Part shown: piece by piece, positions 50,058 through 58,908 of the stretch
Position numbering within the stretch: position 1 is the first letter of the stretch
How the letters are laid out: every line of letters starts with the position of its first letter
Assembly: GCF_007827815.1 (NCBI RefSeq)
Contig: NZ_VITH01000021.1
Coordinates: 19,866-83,865, forward strand
Length of the DNA stretch: 64,000 bases
Reading direction: 5' to 3'
From: Azospirillum brasilense
GTDB taxonomy: Bacteria; Pseudomonadota; Alphaproteobacteria; Azospirillales; Azospirillaceae
Translations under genes and position numbers: made by a program
Notes under the pieces: generated by a model
The model's database searches: none
Seen by the model: the letters and a program-made list of their open reading frames with translations, nothing else
Told to the model about the DNA's origin: nothing

Positions 50058-50864
50058 ATGCCTGAGGATTCCCCCGTCCCGCCCGCCGTCCGCCGGACCG
50101 TCCCCCGCTGGGTCGGCGATCTGGCGCTGGCCGTCGTCTTCCTGACGCGGCTGCCGCTGCGCCTGTCCGGCCCGCTGGCCGACGACGCCCACGCCCGCGC
50201 CATGGGCTGGTTTCCCCTGGTCGGCGCCGGCGTCGGTCTGTTCGGCGGGGCCGTCTACGGGCTGGCGGCGCTGGCCCATCTGCCGCCGCTGCCGGGGGCT
50301 CTGCTGGCGCTGGGCGCCATGGTCTGGCTGACCGGGGGCCTGCACGAGGATGGGGTGGCCGACGTCGCGGACGGTTTCGGCGGCGGGCGCGACAAGGCCC
50401 GCAAGCTGGAGATCATGCGCGACAGCCGGGTCGGCAGCTACGGCGTGCTCGCCATCGTCTTCTCGGTCGCCGTCCGCGCCGCGGCTCTGGCCGCGCTGGC
50501 CGAGCCGCGCGCCGTCATCCCCGCGCTGCTCGCCTCCGGCGCCCTGTCGCGCGGCGGCATGGCGGTGATCGCCCGCGCCCTGGACCCGGCCCGCGCCGAC
50601 GGGCTGGCCGCCCGGCAGGGGCGCCCGTCGCCCGGCACGGTGGCCCTGTCGCTCGCGCTGGCGCTCGGCGTGGCGGCGCTGGCGGTCAAGGGGCTGGCCC
50701 CCGGCGCTGTTCCGGCGGCGGCTTTGGCGGCGGTCCTGGCGGTCCTGGCGGTGGCGTGGCAGGCGCGGCGGCAGATCGGCGGCCACACCGGCGACGTGTT
50801 CGGCGCCGCCCAACAGGTGGCGGAGGCCGCCGTTCTGCTCACCCTGGCCGCGATGGCGGCATGA
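50058..50864 (+). CDS. cobS: Adenosylcobinamide-GDP ribazoletransferase (cobalamin synthase)
   Basis: A 268-residue integral membrane enzyme that joins adenosylcobinamide-GDP and alpha-ribazole to complete cobalamin. Metal/substrate motif TGGLHEDGVADVADGFGGGR is intact, followed by IMRDSRVGSYGVLAIVF and the C-terminal GGHTGDVFGAAQQVAEAAVL. Several hydrophobic helices are present. Its stop overlaps the cobC start by four bases (ATGA). Confidence 0.93.
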   Translation: MPEDSPVPPAVRRTVPRWVGDLALAVVFLTRLPLRLSGPLADDAHARAMGWFPLVGAGVGLFGGAVYGLAALAHLPPLPGALLALGAMVWLTGGLHEDGVADVADGFGGGRDKARKLEIMRDSRVGSYGVLAIVFSVAVRAAALAALAEPRAVIPALLASGALSRGGMAVIARALDPARADGLAARQGRPSPGTVALSLALALGVAALAVKGLAPGAVPAAALAAVLAVLAVAWQARRQIGGHTGDVFGAAQQVAEAAVLLTLAAMAA

Positions 50865-51502
50865 CGACCACGCGCTGGTGGCTGATCCGCCACGCCCCCG
50901 TCCCCAATCCGGACCGGCTGATCTACGGGCGGACCGACCTCCCCGCCGACATTGGCGATTCCGACGCGCTTGCGGCGCTGGCGGCGCGGCTGCCGCCGCG
51001 GGCGGTCTGGGTGACCTCGCACCTGCGCCGGACGCGGCAGACGGCGGCGGCGCTGCGCCTGCCCGGCAGCGACATGGCGCTGGTCGAGCGGGCGCTGGCC
51101 GAACAGGATTTCGGGCGCTGGGAGGGGCTGTCGCACGACGGGGTGGCGGAACACCGCCCCGAGGAGGCCCGGCGCTTCTGGGCCGACCCGGCGCGGGAGG
51201 CCCCGCCGGGCGGCGAGAGCTTCGCGGCGGTGATGGGGCGGGTGGCCGGCGCCGTCGCCCGGCTGACCGCGGCCTACGCCGGGCGCGACATCGTGGCGGT
51301 GATCCATGGCGGGTCGATCCGCGCCGCGCTGGCGCTGGCGCTGGACCTGACCCCGCAGGCGGCGCTGCGGCTGGCGGTGGCGCCGCTGTCGCTGTCGCGG
51401 ATCGACCATCACGGCGGCGGTGAGTTGGGCAGTGATGGGGGCGGTTCCTGGTCGGTCACGGCCATGAACGCGCTCGGAACCTTTTCGGGCAGCGGGCGTT
51501 GA
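50861..51502 (+). CDS. cobC: Histidine phosphatase, likely alpha-ribazole phosphatase
   Basis: A 213-residue phosphoglycerate mutase-like phosphatase. The catalytic region is WWLIRHAPVPNPDRLIYGRT (RHA in place of RHG), followed by TSHLRRTRQTAAAL, EQDFGRWEGLS and the second His in AVIHGGSIRAALAL. Overlap with cobS makes dephosphorylation of alpha-ribazole phosphate the natural role. Family enzymes vary in substrate, so the symbol rests partly on context. Confidence 0.8.
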   Translation: MTTTRWWLIRHAPVPNPDRLIYGRTDLPADIGDSDALAALAARLPPRAVWVTSHLRRTRQTAAALRLPGSDMALVERALAEQDFGRWEGLSHDGVAEHRPEEARRFWADPAREAPPGGESFAAVMGRVAGAVARLTAAYAGRDIVAVIHGGSIRAALALALDLTPQAALRLAVAPLSLSRIDHHGGGELGSDGGGSWSVTAMNALGTFSGSGR

Positions 51503-51538
51503 CCGGACTCCGTTGGGCTACCAATAGAGGGTCAGACC

Positions 51539-52048
51539 ATGGCAAGAAGCGCTGACGATCGCGAGGCCGCCGAGAAGCTCTGGGGCATGATCAAGGGCGT
51601 CCGCATCTGCATGATGACGACGCTGGACGAGAACGGCATTTTGCACTCCCGCCCGATGGCGACCCTGCCGCACGCGGGGTTCGACGATGGAACCTTGTGG
51701 TTCTTTACGCGGGCCGACTCGCCGAAGGTCCATGAACTGAAGACGCACTGGCGCGTCAACCTGTCCTACGCCGACCCCGACAAGCAGGACTACGTGTCGG
51801 TGTCCGGGGTGGCGGAGACGGTGCGCGACCGCGACAAGATCCGTTTCCTGTGGCGGGACATCCTGTCCACCTGGTTTCCCCAGGGGGTGGACGATCCCGA
51901 CCTTGCGTTGCTGAAGGTCAGCGTCGATCAGGCCGAATATTGGGACAGCCCGTCGAGCGCGATGGTCTACGCCTACGGCTATGTGAAGGCGAAGATCACC
52001 GGTGAACCGCCGAAGCCGGGGGATCACGCGAAGATCGCGTTCCAGTAA
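51539..52048 (+). CDS. Pyridoxamine 5'-phosphate oxidase-like FMN-binding protein
   Basis: A 169-residue general stress protein 26-type protein: EKLWGMIKGVRICMMTTLDE, GILHSRPMATLPH, TLWFFTRADSPKVHEL, and NLSYADPDKQDYVSVSGVAE, a split-barrel flavin-binding pattern. It probably binds FMN; the reaction is unknown. A hairpin follows at 52059-52087. Confidence 0.87.
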   Translation: MARSADDREAAEKLWGMIKGVRICMMTTLDENGILHSRPMATLPHAGFDDGTLWFFTRADSPKVHELKTHWRVNLSYADPDKQDYVSVSGVAETVRDRDKIRFLWRDILSTWFPQGVDDPDLALLKVSVDQAEYWDSPSSAMVYAYGYVKAKITGEPPKPGDHAKIAFQ

Positions 52049-52058
52049 GGGGAGCCGG

Positions 52059-52087
52059 TCGCGGCGGGGGCCGAGCGCCCGCCGCGA
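52059..52087. terminator. Bidirectional hairpin terminator
   Basis: Perfect 10-bp arms TCGCGGCGGG and CCCGCCGCGA around a nine-base loop, followed by TCTTCC. It lies between two convergent stop codons. Confidence 0.6.
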
Positions 52088-52100
52088 TCTTCCGAGACGC

Positions 52101-52733
52101 TCAGTCGTTGAGGAAGGGGTTGTAGAGGCGCTCCTCGCCGATGGTCGAGGTCGGGCCGTGGCCGGGGATGAAGGTCACGTCGTCGCCCAGCGGGAAGAGC
52201 TTGCTGCGGATCGACTCGATCAGGTCGCCGTGGTTGCCCTTGGGGAAGTCGGTGCGGCCGATGGAGCCCTGGAACAGCACGTCGCCGACGATGGCGATCT
52301 TGCTGGGCTTGTGCACGAAGACCACATGGCCCGGCGTGTGGCCCGGACAGTGGTGCACATCCAGCGTCATGTTGCCGACCGTCACCGTGTCACCCTCCTC
52401 CAGCCAGCGGTCCGGCGTGAAGGAACGGACCGGCGGAAAGCCGAACATCTGGCTCTGCATCGGCATGCCGTCGATCCAGAACTGGTCCTCGCGGTGCGGC
52501 CCCTCGATGGGCAGCTTCAACTCGTCGGCGAGGTCGGCAACGGCACCGGCGTGGTCGATGTGGCCGTGGGTGACCAGGATCTTCTCCAGGGTCACGCCCT
52601 TCGACTGGGCGGCGCGCAGGACGCGCGGCAGGTCGCCGCCGGGATCGACGGCGGCGCCCTTCATCGTCTCCGGGCACCAGAGCACCGTGCAGTTCTGCTG
52701 GAACGGAGTGACGGGAACGATGATGGTCTGCAT
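52101..52733 (-). CDS. MBL-fold metallo-hydrolase (glyoxalase II-like)
   Basis: A 210-residue metallo-beta-lactamase-fold enzyme of the YcbL/hydroxyacylglutathione hydrolase-like group. Metal ligands are in ILVTHGHIDHAGAVADLADE (HxHxDH), HHCPGHTPGHVVFVH, IVGDVLFQGSIGRTDF and TFIPGHGPTSTIGEE. The usual GloB C-terminal glutathione domain is absent, so the substrate is open. The ATG at 52733 has GAAGGA about eight bases upstream and fits the family start. Confidence 0.9.
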   Translation of the reverse strand: MQTIIVPVTPFQQNCTVLWCPETMKGAAVDPGGDLPRVLRAAQSKGVTLEKILVTHGHIDHAGAVADLADELKLPIEGPHREDQFWIDGMPMQSQMFGFPPVRSFTPDRWLEEGDTVTVGNMTLDVHHCPGHTPGHVVFVHKPSKIAIVGDVLFQGSIGRTDFPKGNHGDLIESIRSKLFPLGDDVTFIPGHGPTSTIGEERLYNPFLND

Positions 52734-52902
52734 GCCGCGTCCTTCGCCGGTCAATGATCAATGGTCAGGGATCGATTCGTGCACGACCTTACGCGCCACC
52801 GTTTTCCAGGGCAAGAACCGGTACCAATTCCTGGGCAACACGGCTATATGGAGGGCACTTTATCTTTATCCCATTCCGCCGCGGGGGGCGGTGCCGGACC
52901 GA

Positions 52903-53355
52903 ATGCTGTCGCAAAAAGCCAAATACGCCCTGCGTGCTCTGATCATGCTGGCCGAACGGACGGATGACGAACTCGTCCTGATCGCCGAAATCGCCGAGCG
53001 GGAGAACATTCCGCGCAAGTTCCTGGAAGCCATTCTGGTGGAACTGCGCAAGCATGGTCTGCTGTTCGCCAAGCGCGGCAAGAGCGGCGGCTATCGTCTG
53101 GCGCGCCCGGCGGAGGAGATTTCCTTCGGCGAGGTGATCCGGCTGATCGACGGGCATCTGGCGCCGATCCCCTGCGCCAGCAAGAATTCCTTCCGCCCCT
53201 GCGAGGACTGCATCGACCCGCCGACCTGTTCGGTGCGCTGGCTGATGGTCCAGGTGCGCGACGCCACCGCCCAGGTGCTCGACAACCAGACCCTGTCCGA
53301 CGCTCTGCGCCACCGTCAGGCGACCGGCGGCCTGCCCGTCAACTTCGACATCTGA
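52903..53355 (+). CDS. Rrf2 family transcriptional regulator
   Basis: A 150-residue winged-helix regulator: MLSQKAKYALRALIMLAERT, IPRKFLEAILVELRKHGLLF and KRGKSGGYRLARPAEEISFG. The loop PIPCASKNSFRPCEDCIDPP followed by TCSVRW has four cysteines, so an iron-sulfur cluster like that of IscR or RirA is possible. No isc or cys gene is adjacent, but the sulfate transporter operon is 1.5 kb downstream. The ATG at 52903 fits the family N-terminus. Confidence 0.88.
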   Translation: MLSQKAKYALRALIMLAERTDDELVLIAEIAERENIPRKFLEAILVELRKHGLLFAKRGKSGGYRLARPAEEISFGEVIRLIDGHLAPIPCASKNSFRPCEDCIDPPTCSVRWLMVQVRDATAQVLDNQTLSDALRHRQATGGLPVNFDI

Positions 53356-53384
53356 TTGCGGACCGCTGACCCGGACGCGACGGC

Positions 53385-54533
53385 TCAAGGCACCAAGTCC
53401 ACGGCGATGAACACGCGATCCAGCGCGCGGTTCGTCGCCTCGCGCAGGATTCCCACCTCCAGAAGCTCGTCCACCAGAAGCTGGGCGCCGCGGAAGGTGC
53501 TGCCCAGCCGCTTCTGCACCCGCCGCACGGTCAGGGCGGGCTCCTCGAACAGAAGCTCCAGCAGGTCCGGGGTGCGGGAATTGCGGCGCTTGGCGCCCAC
53601 CCTCTGCTGCCAGCCCTCCGCGCTGCGGTCCAGCGACAGGGCGCGCTCCCGCTCCCGCCGCGCCGTCTCCGCCACCGTGTCGGCCAGCCACAGCCGCCAT
53701 CCCTCCTCCCGACCGCGTGCGGCGAGGTTGGCGGCCGTGCGGTCGGCGTGCAGCGTGACGGACATCGGCAGCCAGACGTTCGGCACCCGGCAGCAGCGCG
53801 CCACCGCCAGCGCGCCCATCAGCCGGGCCGAGGGCACGGCCCAGCCGGGAATCCGCAGATCGGGCGCCGGGCGCAGCAGTTCGGCCAGCATCCCCACGCC
53901 GCCGAGCAGCGCCGGCTGATCACCGGCCTGGTCCAGCCGCTTGAGCAGGGTGGCGGCCTCCGCCTCGCGGTCCGCCGAGAAGGCCAGCCGTCCGGGATCG
54001 CGGCCGGACACCTCCGCCTGAAGGCAGCGCCACAGCGCTTCCGCCCAGCCCAGCGTCCAGGGTGGGGGCGCCTCGTCCGTGAAGGGCGCGGCGGCGTCAT
54101 CCTCGTCGTCCGTCGGCAAGGCGAAGCGGATGTCCGTCCCGGCCTCCAGTTCCGCCACCGCCCGCCAAGCATCGGCGGCGGCTCCGCTCGCCGGGAAGGG
54201 CACCCGCGCGCTTTCGGCGCGGCGGGCGGGGGCGGCGATGACGCCTTGCGTGAACAGGGCACCCTGCCACAGCGCGCGGACCGACTGCGCCGCTCCCCGC
54301 CCGGCGGTGGGAACGAGGTCGGTGCCGATGGTCGCCACCAGAAACTCCGCCGGGTCCACCGCAACGCCGTCGAGCCGGGCCGCCGCGCAGGACTCCCGCC
54401 GCGCCGCGTCAGCCCACAGCCGGCGCCGCCGCGTCGGGTCCCGCACCACCTCCGCCAGCCGGCCGAGCGCGCGCTCAGCCTCCAGAAGGGCGGTCAGAAG
54501 GGCAGAGGAGGGGGATTGGGCTGTTGCGGACAT
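53385..54533 (-). CDS. RHE_PE00001-type protein with DUF1612/HTH domain
   Basis: A 382-residue helical protein. The N-terminal part (LLEAERALGRLAEVVRDPTR, ARRESCAAARLDGVAVDPAE) and C-terminal helix-turn-helix region (RTPDLLELLFEEPALTVRRV, FRGAQLLVDELLEVGILREA) match the rhizobial DUF1612 proteins often found on plasmids. It may be a DNA-binding regulator. The ATG at 54533 is used; the upstream extension would need a TTG. Confidence 0.7.
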   Translation of the reverse strand: MSATAQSPSSALLTALLEAERALGRLAEVVRDPTRRRRLWADAARRESCAAARLDGVAVDPAEFLVATIGTDLVPTAGRGAAQSVRALWQGALFTQGVIAAPARRAESARVPFPASGAAADAWRAVAELEAGTDIRFALPTDDEDDAAAPFTDEAPPPWTLGWAEALWRCLQAEVSGRDPGRLAFSADREAEAATLLKRLDQAGDQPALLGGVGMLAELLRPAPDLRIPGWAVPSARLMGALAVARCCRVPNVWLPMSVTLHADRTAANLAARGREEGWRLWLADTVAETARRERERALSLDRSAEGWQQRVGAKRRNSRTPDLLELLFEEPALTVRRVQKRLGSTFRGAQLLVDELLEVGILREATNRALDRVFIAVDLVP

Positions 54534-54708
54534 GGCCGTTCGGGACAAGGGGCGGAAGGGGTGCGCATGATAGCGATCCGGCGCTTCGCTTCCAACGCGA
54601 TCCGGGGCCGAATTTGACAGCGCCTGTGGAATTGTCCCGCTGCGTTGCAGGGAATGACAAAAAACAGCTTTGCGGCCTTCGCTGATTCATGCAAACTCTA
54701 GGAGGCAA

Positions 54709-54732
54709 ATGGATATTGCATATACATTATAA
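54709..54732 (+). CDS. Possible seven-residue leader peptide MDIAYTL
   Basis: AGGAGG at 54700-54705 is followed after three bases by ATG and seven codons to TAA. The site is one of the strongest Shine-Dalgarno sequences in the window, yet the peptide is tiny. It contains no Cys and only the initiator Met, so it is not a classic sulfur-amino-acid attenuator. Confidence 0.35.
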   Translation: MDIAYTL

Positions 54733-54744
54733 AGAGTGTGGATA

Positions 54745-54758
54745 CGGCGCGAGCGCCG
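54745..54758 (+). promoter_or_regulatory. Hairpin CGGCGC-GA-GCGCCG in the cys leader
   Basis: A 6-bp stem starts 12 bases after the leader ORF stop and 80 bases before sbp. With only two loop bases, the innermost pair would open. It may take part in attenuation or simply stabilise the 5' end. Confidence 0.35.
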
Positions 54759-54837
54759 GCTTTGTGAACAGCGGTGCGGCGCATGGCCTCAAGGGCCGGT
54801 GACCGCCCCCCAATGAACCATACCGAGGGAGTGTGCC

Positions 54838-55905
54838 ATGTCGTTTCGTGATCGGCTCTCCGCGCTCCGCGCGAACCGGTTTTCCGTTGGCCGGCTCTCC
54901 ACAGGCCGCCTGTCCGCATTGGCCGCGGGCGTTGCCCTCGCCATGCTGACCATCGCGCCGGCCAAGGCGCAGACCACGCTGCTGAACGTCTCCTACGACC
55001 CCACCCGTGAGTTCTATGTGGAGTTCAACAAGGCGTTCGCCAAGAAATGGCAGGCGGAAAACGGCCAGACGGTGACCGTCAAGCAGTCGCACGGCGGGTC
55101 GGGCAAGCAGGCGCGCTCGGTCATCGACGGGCTGGACGCCGACGTGGTGACGCTGGCGCTGGCGTACGACATCGACGCCATCGCCGACTCCGGGGCCCTG
55201 CCGGAGACGTGGCAGACGCGCCTGCCGAACAACAGCTCCCCCTACACCTCGACCATCGTCTTCCTGGTCCGCAAGGGCAACCCGAAGCAGATCAAGGACT
55301 GGGACGACCTGCTGAAGCCGGGCGTGCAGGTCATCACCCCGAACCCGAAGACCTCGGGCGGGGCGCGCTGGAACTATCTGGCGGCCTGGGCCTACGCGCT
55401 GGAAAAGAACGGCAACGACGAGGCCAAAGCCAAGCAGTTCGTCGGCGACCTGTTCAAGAACGTGCCGGTGCTGGACAGCGGCGCCCGCGGTTCCACCGTC
55501 ACCTTCACGCAGCGGCAGCTCGGCGACGTGCTGCTGGCCTGGGAGAACGAAGCCTTCCTGTCGCTCCAGGAGTTCGGCGCCGACAAGTTCGACATCGTCG
55601 TGCCGTCGCTGTCGATCCTGGCGGAGCCGCCGGTCACGGTCGTCGATTCGGTGGTCGACCGCAAGGGCACGCGCAAGGCGGCGGAAGCCTACCTGAACTT
55701 CCTCTACACCCCCGAAGCGCAGGAGATCGCGGCGAAGAACTTCTACCGCCCGCGCCTTCCGGAGGTCGCTGCGCGGTATGCGGATCGCTTCCCGAATGTT
55801 AAGCTTGTGACCATCGACGGTTCCTTCGGGGGCTGGCGCACGGCGCAGGAGAAGCATTTCGCGGATGGCGGCGTCTTCGACCAGATCTACCAGAAGGGCC
55901 GCTGA
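54838..55905 (+). CDS. sbp: Sulfate ABC transporter substrate-binding protein
   Basis: A 355-residue periplasmic protein with a long signal peptide (LSALAAGVALAMLTIAPAKA). Sulfate-binding family landmarks are LLNVSYDPTREFYVEFNKAF, KQSHGGSGKQARSVIDGLDA, DVVTLALAYDID, ITPNPKTSGGARWNYLAAWA and FYRPRLPEVAARY. It binds sulfate or thiosulfate and delivers it to CysTWA. It is the first gene of the operon; the next gene starts four bases after its stop. Confidence 0.95.
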   Translation: MSFRDRLSALRANRFSVGRLSTGRLSALAAGVALAMLTIAPAKAQTTLLNVSYDPTREFYVEFNKAFAKKWQAENGQTVTVKQSHGGSGKQARSVIDGLDADVVTLALAYDIDAIADSGALPETWQTRLPNNSSPYTSTIVFLVRKGNPKQIKDWDDLLKPGVQVITPNPKTSGGARWNYLAAWAYALEKNGNDEAKAKQFVGDLFKNVPVLDSGARGSTVTFTQRQLGDVLLAWENEAFLSLQEFGADKFDIVVPSLSILAEPPVTVVDSVVDRKGTRKAAEAYLNFLYTPEAQEIAAKNFYRPRLPEVAARYADRFPNVKLVTIDGSFGGWRTAQEKHFADGGVFDQIYQKGR

Positions 55906-55908
55906 CCC

Positions 55909-56796
55909 GTGGTCGCGGCAACCACCAGCGACGCCGTGCTTCCCAATACGGGGGGCACGGTGTTGAGCGTTCTTCGAAAACCCAGCGTCCTGCCCGGCTT
56001 CGGGCTGACCCTGGGATTCACGCTGACCTATCTGTCCCTGATCGTCCTTCTGCCGCTGGCCGCGCTGGCGCTGAAGGCGGCGGGGCTGGGCTGGTCCGGC
56101 TTCTGGGACGCGGTGCTGACGCCGCGCGTCCTGGCCGCCTTCAAGGTCAGCTTCGGGCTGTCGCTGGCCGCCGCCGCGATCAACGCCGTCTTCGGCTTCA
56201 TCGTCGCCTGGGTGCTGGTGCGCTACCGCTTCCCCGGCGACCGGATCGTCGACGCGCTGGTCGACCTGCCCTTCGCCCTGCCCACCGCGGTCGCCGGCAT
56301 CGCGCTCAGCGCGCTGTACGCGCCCAACGGCTGGATCGGCTCCCTGCTGATGGAGTGGTTCGGGCTGAGGGTGGCCTTCACGCCGCTGGGCATCGCCATC
56401 GCCCTGACCTTCATCGGCCTGCCCTTCGTGGTGCGCACCGTGCAGCCGATTCTCCAGGACCTGCCGCCGGAGGAGGAGGAGGCCGCCGCGGCGCTGGGCG
56501 CCACGCGCTGGCAATCGTTCCGGCGGGTGGTGTTCCCCGCACTCCTGCCGGCCCTGCTGACCGGCTTCGCGCTGGCCTTCGCCCGCGGGGTGGGCGAGTA
56601 CGGCTCGGTGATCTTCATCGCCGGCAACATTCCCGGCCTGTCGGAAATCCTTCCGCTGCTGATCGTCATCAAGCTGGAGCAGTACGACTATGCCGGCGCC
56701 GCCGCGGTCGGCGTGCTGATGCTGATGGCGTCCTTCGTTCTGCTGCTCGCCCTGAACCTGCTGCAAGCCTGGATGAGGTCGCGCCATGCTCGTTAA
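55909..56796 (+). CDS. cysT: Sulfate ABC transporter permease CysT
   Basis: A 295-residue inner-membrane permease with six predicted helices. It has the binding-protein-dependent permease fold, FALPTAVAGIALSALYAPNG, the cytoplasmic coupling loop EEEAAAALGATRWQSFRRVV (EAA motif) and GEYGSVIFIAGNIPGLSEIL. It starts with GTG, with AAGGG about 10 bases upstream. Its end overlaps cysW by 11 bases. Confidence 0.94.
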   Translation: MVAATTSDAVLPNTGGTVLSVLRKPSVLPGFGLTLGFTLTYLSLIVLLPLAALALKAAGLGWSGFWDAVLTPRVLAAFKVSFGLSLAAAAINAVFGFIVAWVLVRYRFPGDRIVDALVDLPFALPTAVAGIALSALYAPNGWIGSLLMEWFGLRVAFTPLGIAIALTFIGLPFVVRTVQPILQDLPPEEEEAAAALGATRWQSFRRVVFPALLPALLTGFALAFARGVGEYGSVIFIAGNIPGLSEILPLLIVIKLEQYDYAGAAAVGVLMLMASFVLLLALNLLQAWMRSRHAR

Positions 56797-57646
56797 GAAA
56801 GCCGTCGGGTTTACCCCGGCGCTGGCCGACAGCCGCTGGGTGAAGGGGCTCCTGATCGCCACGGCGCTGGCCTTCCTGCTGCTGTTCCTGGTCCTGCCGC
56901 TGGTCTCGGTCTTCGTCGAGGCGCTGCGCCGCGGCACGGACGCCTATTGGGCGGCCCTGGTGGAGCCGGACGCGGTGGCGGCGATCAAGCTGACGCTGAT
57001 CGTCGCGGCCATCGCCGTGCCGATGAACCTCCTCTTCGGCGTGGCGGCGTCCTGGTGCATCGCCAAGTTCGACTTCCGCGGCAAGGACGTGCTGATCACG
57101 CTGATCGACCTGCCGTTTTCGGTGTCGCCGGTGATCTCCGGCCTGATCTACGTGCTGCTGTTCGGGCTGCACGGGCTGATGGGGCCGTTCCTGAAGTCGC
57201 AGGGCATCCAGATCATCTTCGCCGTGCCGGGGCTGGTGCTCGCCACCGTCTTCGTCACCTTCCCCTTCGTCGCCCGCGAGCTGATCCCGCTGATGCAGGA
57301 GCAGGGCAACGAGGAGGAGGAGGCGGCTCTGGTGCTGGGGGCGTCCGGCTGGCAGACCTTCTGGCGCGTCACCCTGCCCAACATCAAATGGGGCCTGCTG
57401 TACGGCGTCCTGCTGTGCAACGCCCGCGCGATGGGCGAGTTTGGCGCGGTATCGGTGGTGTCCGGCCACATCCGGGGCGAGACCAACACGATGCCCCTGC
57501 ATGTCGAGATCCTCTACAACGAATACAACTTGGTCGCTGCCTTCGCGGTGGCCTCGGTGCTGGCCATGCTCGCCCTCGTCACGCTGGTCGTGAAGTCGGT
57601 GCTGGAATGGCGCTTCGGGGCTGAGCTGGCGGCCACCCGGCATTGA
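56786..57646 (+). CDS. cysW: Sulfate ABC transporter permease CysW
   Basis: A 286-residue permease paired with CysT: FLLLFLVLPLVSVFVEALRR, LIDLPFSVSPVISGLIYVLL, the EAA loop EEEEAALVLGASGWQTFWRV, and GEFGAVSVVSGHIRGETNTM. It begins inside the last codons of cysT, which implies coupled translation. Confidence 0.94.
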   Translation: MLVKKAVGFTPALADSRWVKGLLIATALAFLLLFLVLPLVSVFVEALRRGTDAYWAALVEPDAVAAIKLTLIVAAIAVPMNLLFGVAASWCIAKFDFRGKDVLITLIDLPFSVSPVISGLIYVLLFGLHGLMGPFLKSQGIQIIFAVPGLVLATVFVTFPFVARELIPLMQEQGNEEEEAALVLGASGWQTFWRVTLPNIKWGLLYGVLLCNARAMGEFGAVSVVSGHIRGETNTMPLHVEILYNEYNLVAAFAVASVLAMLALVTLVVKSVLEWRFGAELAATRH

Positions 57647-57659
57647 GGCGACGCACGTC

Positions 57660-58700
57660 ATGGCCATCCAGGTATCCGGCATCACCAAGCAATTCGGAAC
57701 GTTCCGCGCGCTCGATGCGGTGGACCTCGAGGTCCGCTCGGGCGAGCTTCTGGCCCTGCTCGGCCCGTCGGGCTCTGGCAAGACCACTCTGCTGCGCATC
57801 ATGGCGGGGCTGGAGTTCGCCGATTCCGGCAGCCTCCTGCTGAACGGCGAGGAGGCGCTGAGCCTCACCCCGCGGGAGCGGCAGGTCGGCTTCGTCTTCC
57901 AGCATTACGCGCTGTTCCGTCACATGACCGTCTTCGACAACGTGGCCTTCGGGATGAAAGTGCGGCCGCGCGGCCAGCGCCCGACCTCGACCGAGATCAA
58001 GCGGCGCGTCATGGAACTGCTGGAGCTGGTCCAGCTCGCCCATTTTGCCGACCGCTACCCGGCGCAGCTTTCCGGCGGGCAGCGGCAGCGCGTGGCGCTG
58101 GCCCGCGCGCTCGCCATCGAGCCGAAGGTGCTGCTGCTCGACGAGCCGTTTGGCGCGCTCGACGCCAAGGTGCGCAAGGAGCTGCGGCGCTGGCTGCGCA
58201 AGCTGCACGAGGACATCCACATCACCTCCGTCTTCGTCACCCACGACCAGGAGGAGGCGCTGGAGCTGGCCGACCGCGTCGTGGTGATGAGCCAGGGCCG
58301 GATCGAGCAGGTGGGCAGCCCGGCGGAGGTCTACGACCGCCCGGCCTCGGCCTTCGTCTACGAATTCCTCGGGCAGGTGAACCGTTTCGACTGCGTGGTG
58401 GCGGACGGGGTGGCGCGGACGGCCAACGGCGCGCTGTCGATCCCCGCCGACGGCACGGTCCGCGGCCCGGCCATCGCCTATGTGCGCCCGCACGACCTGG
58501 GTCTCAGCCCCAGCGCCGGCGGGCCGGGCCGGGTGTCGGGCATCCATGTGGTGGGGCCGGACGCGCGGATCGAGATCGACCTCGCCGGCCTGCCGCTGGA
58601 GGCCGAAATGGACCGCGAGCGGCTGTCCGCCCTCGGTCTGCGCCCCGGCGACCAGTGCGCCGTCCACATCGACCGCGCCCGCGTCTTCCCGCAACCCTGA
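57660..58700 (+). CDS. cysA: Sulfate ABC transporter ATP-binding protein
   Basis: A 346-residue ATPase. Walker A is LLGPSGSGKTTLLRIMAGLE, the signature LSGGQRQRVALARALAIEPK, Walker B LLLDEPFGALDAKVRKELRR and the switch His is in VTHDQEEALELADRVVV. The C-terminal 110 residues form a TOBE-type regulatory domain. It starts 13 bases after cysW and ends the operon. Confidence 0.95.
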   Translation: MAIQVSGITKQFGTFRALDAVDLEVRSGELLALLGPSGSGKTTLLRIMAGLEFADSGSLLLNGEEALSLTPRERQVGFVFQHYALFRHMTVFDNVAFGMKVRPRGQRPTSTEIKRRVMELLELVQLAHFADRYPAQLSGGQRQRVALARALAIEPKVLLLDEPFGALDAKVRKELRRWLRKLHEDIHITSVFVTHDQEEALELADRVVVMSQGRIEQVGSPAEVYDRPASAFVYEFLGQVNRFDCVVADGVARTANGALSIPADGTVRGPAIAYVRPHDLGLSPSAGGPGRVSGIHVVGPDARIEIDLAGLPLEAEMDRERLSALGLRPGDQCAVHIDRARVFPQP

Positions 58701-58908
58701 CGGTGGCATGACGGCGCCCGACCTATCCGCGAAAAGGGGTGGGGAGGGCGCCCCGCCTCATGCGAACGGGGTTTCTGTGGACCATGGAGCCTGCCCCGTC
58801 CGGGCCATGGACTAAGTCCAACGCCGACTCGTAACGCCATTGCCTTCTGGCGATGCGGACGGCGGATGTGTTGAGCCTTCCGCATTGCACCAAATGCAGG
58901 AGGCTCCG

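Larger units (their letters stand above)
54534..54837. other. Leader region of the sulfate transporter operon
   Basis: A 304-bp region. TTGACA at 54614 could be a -35 box, but no good -10 follows at 16-18 bases. Bases 54650-54740 are strongly AT-rich for this genome and contain an AGGAGG-led seven-codon ORF, then the hairpin at 54745-54758. The layout looks like an attenuation-type leader. Confidence 0.5.
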
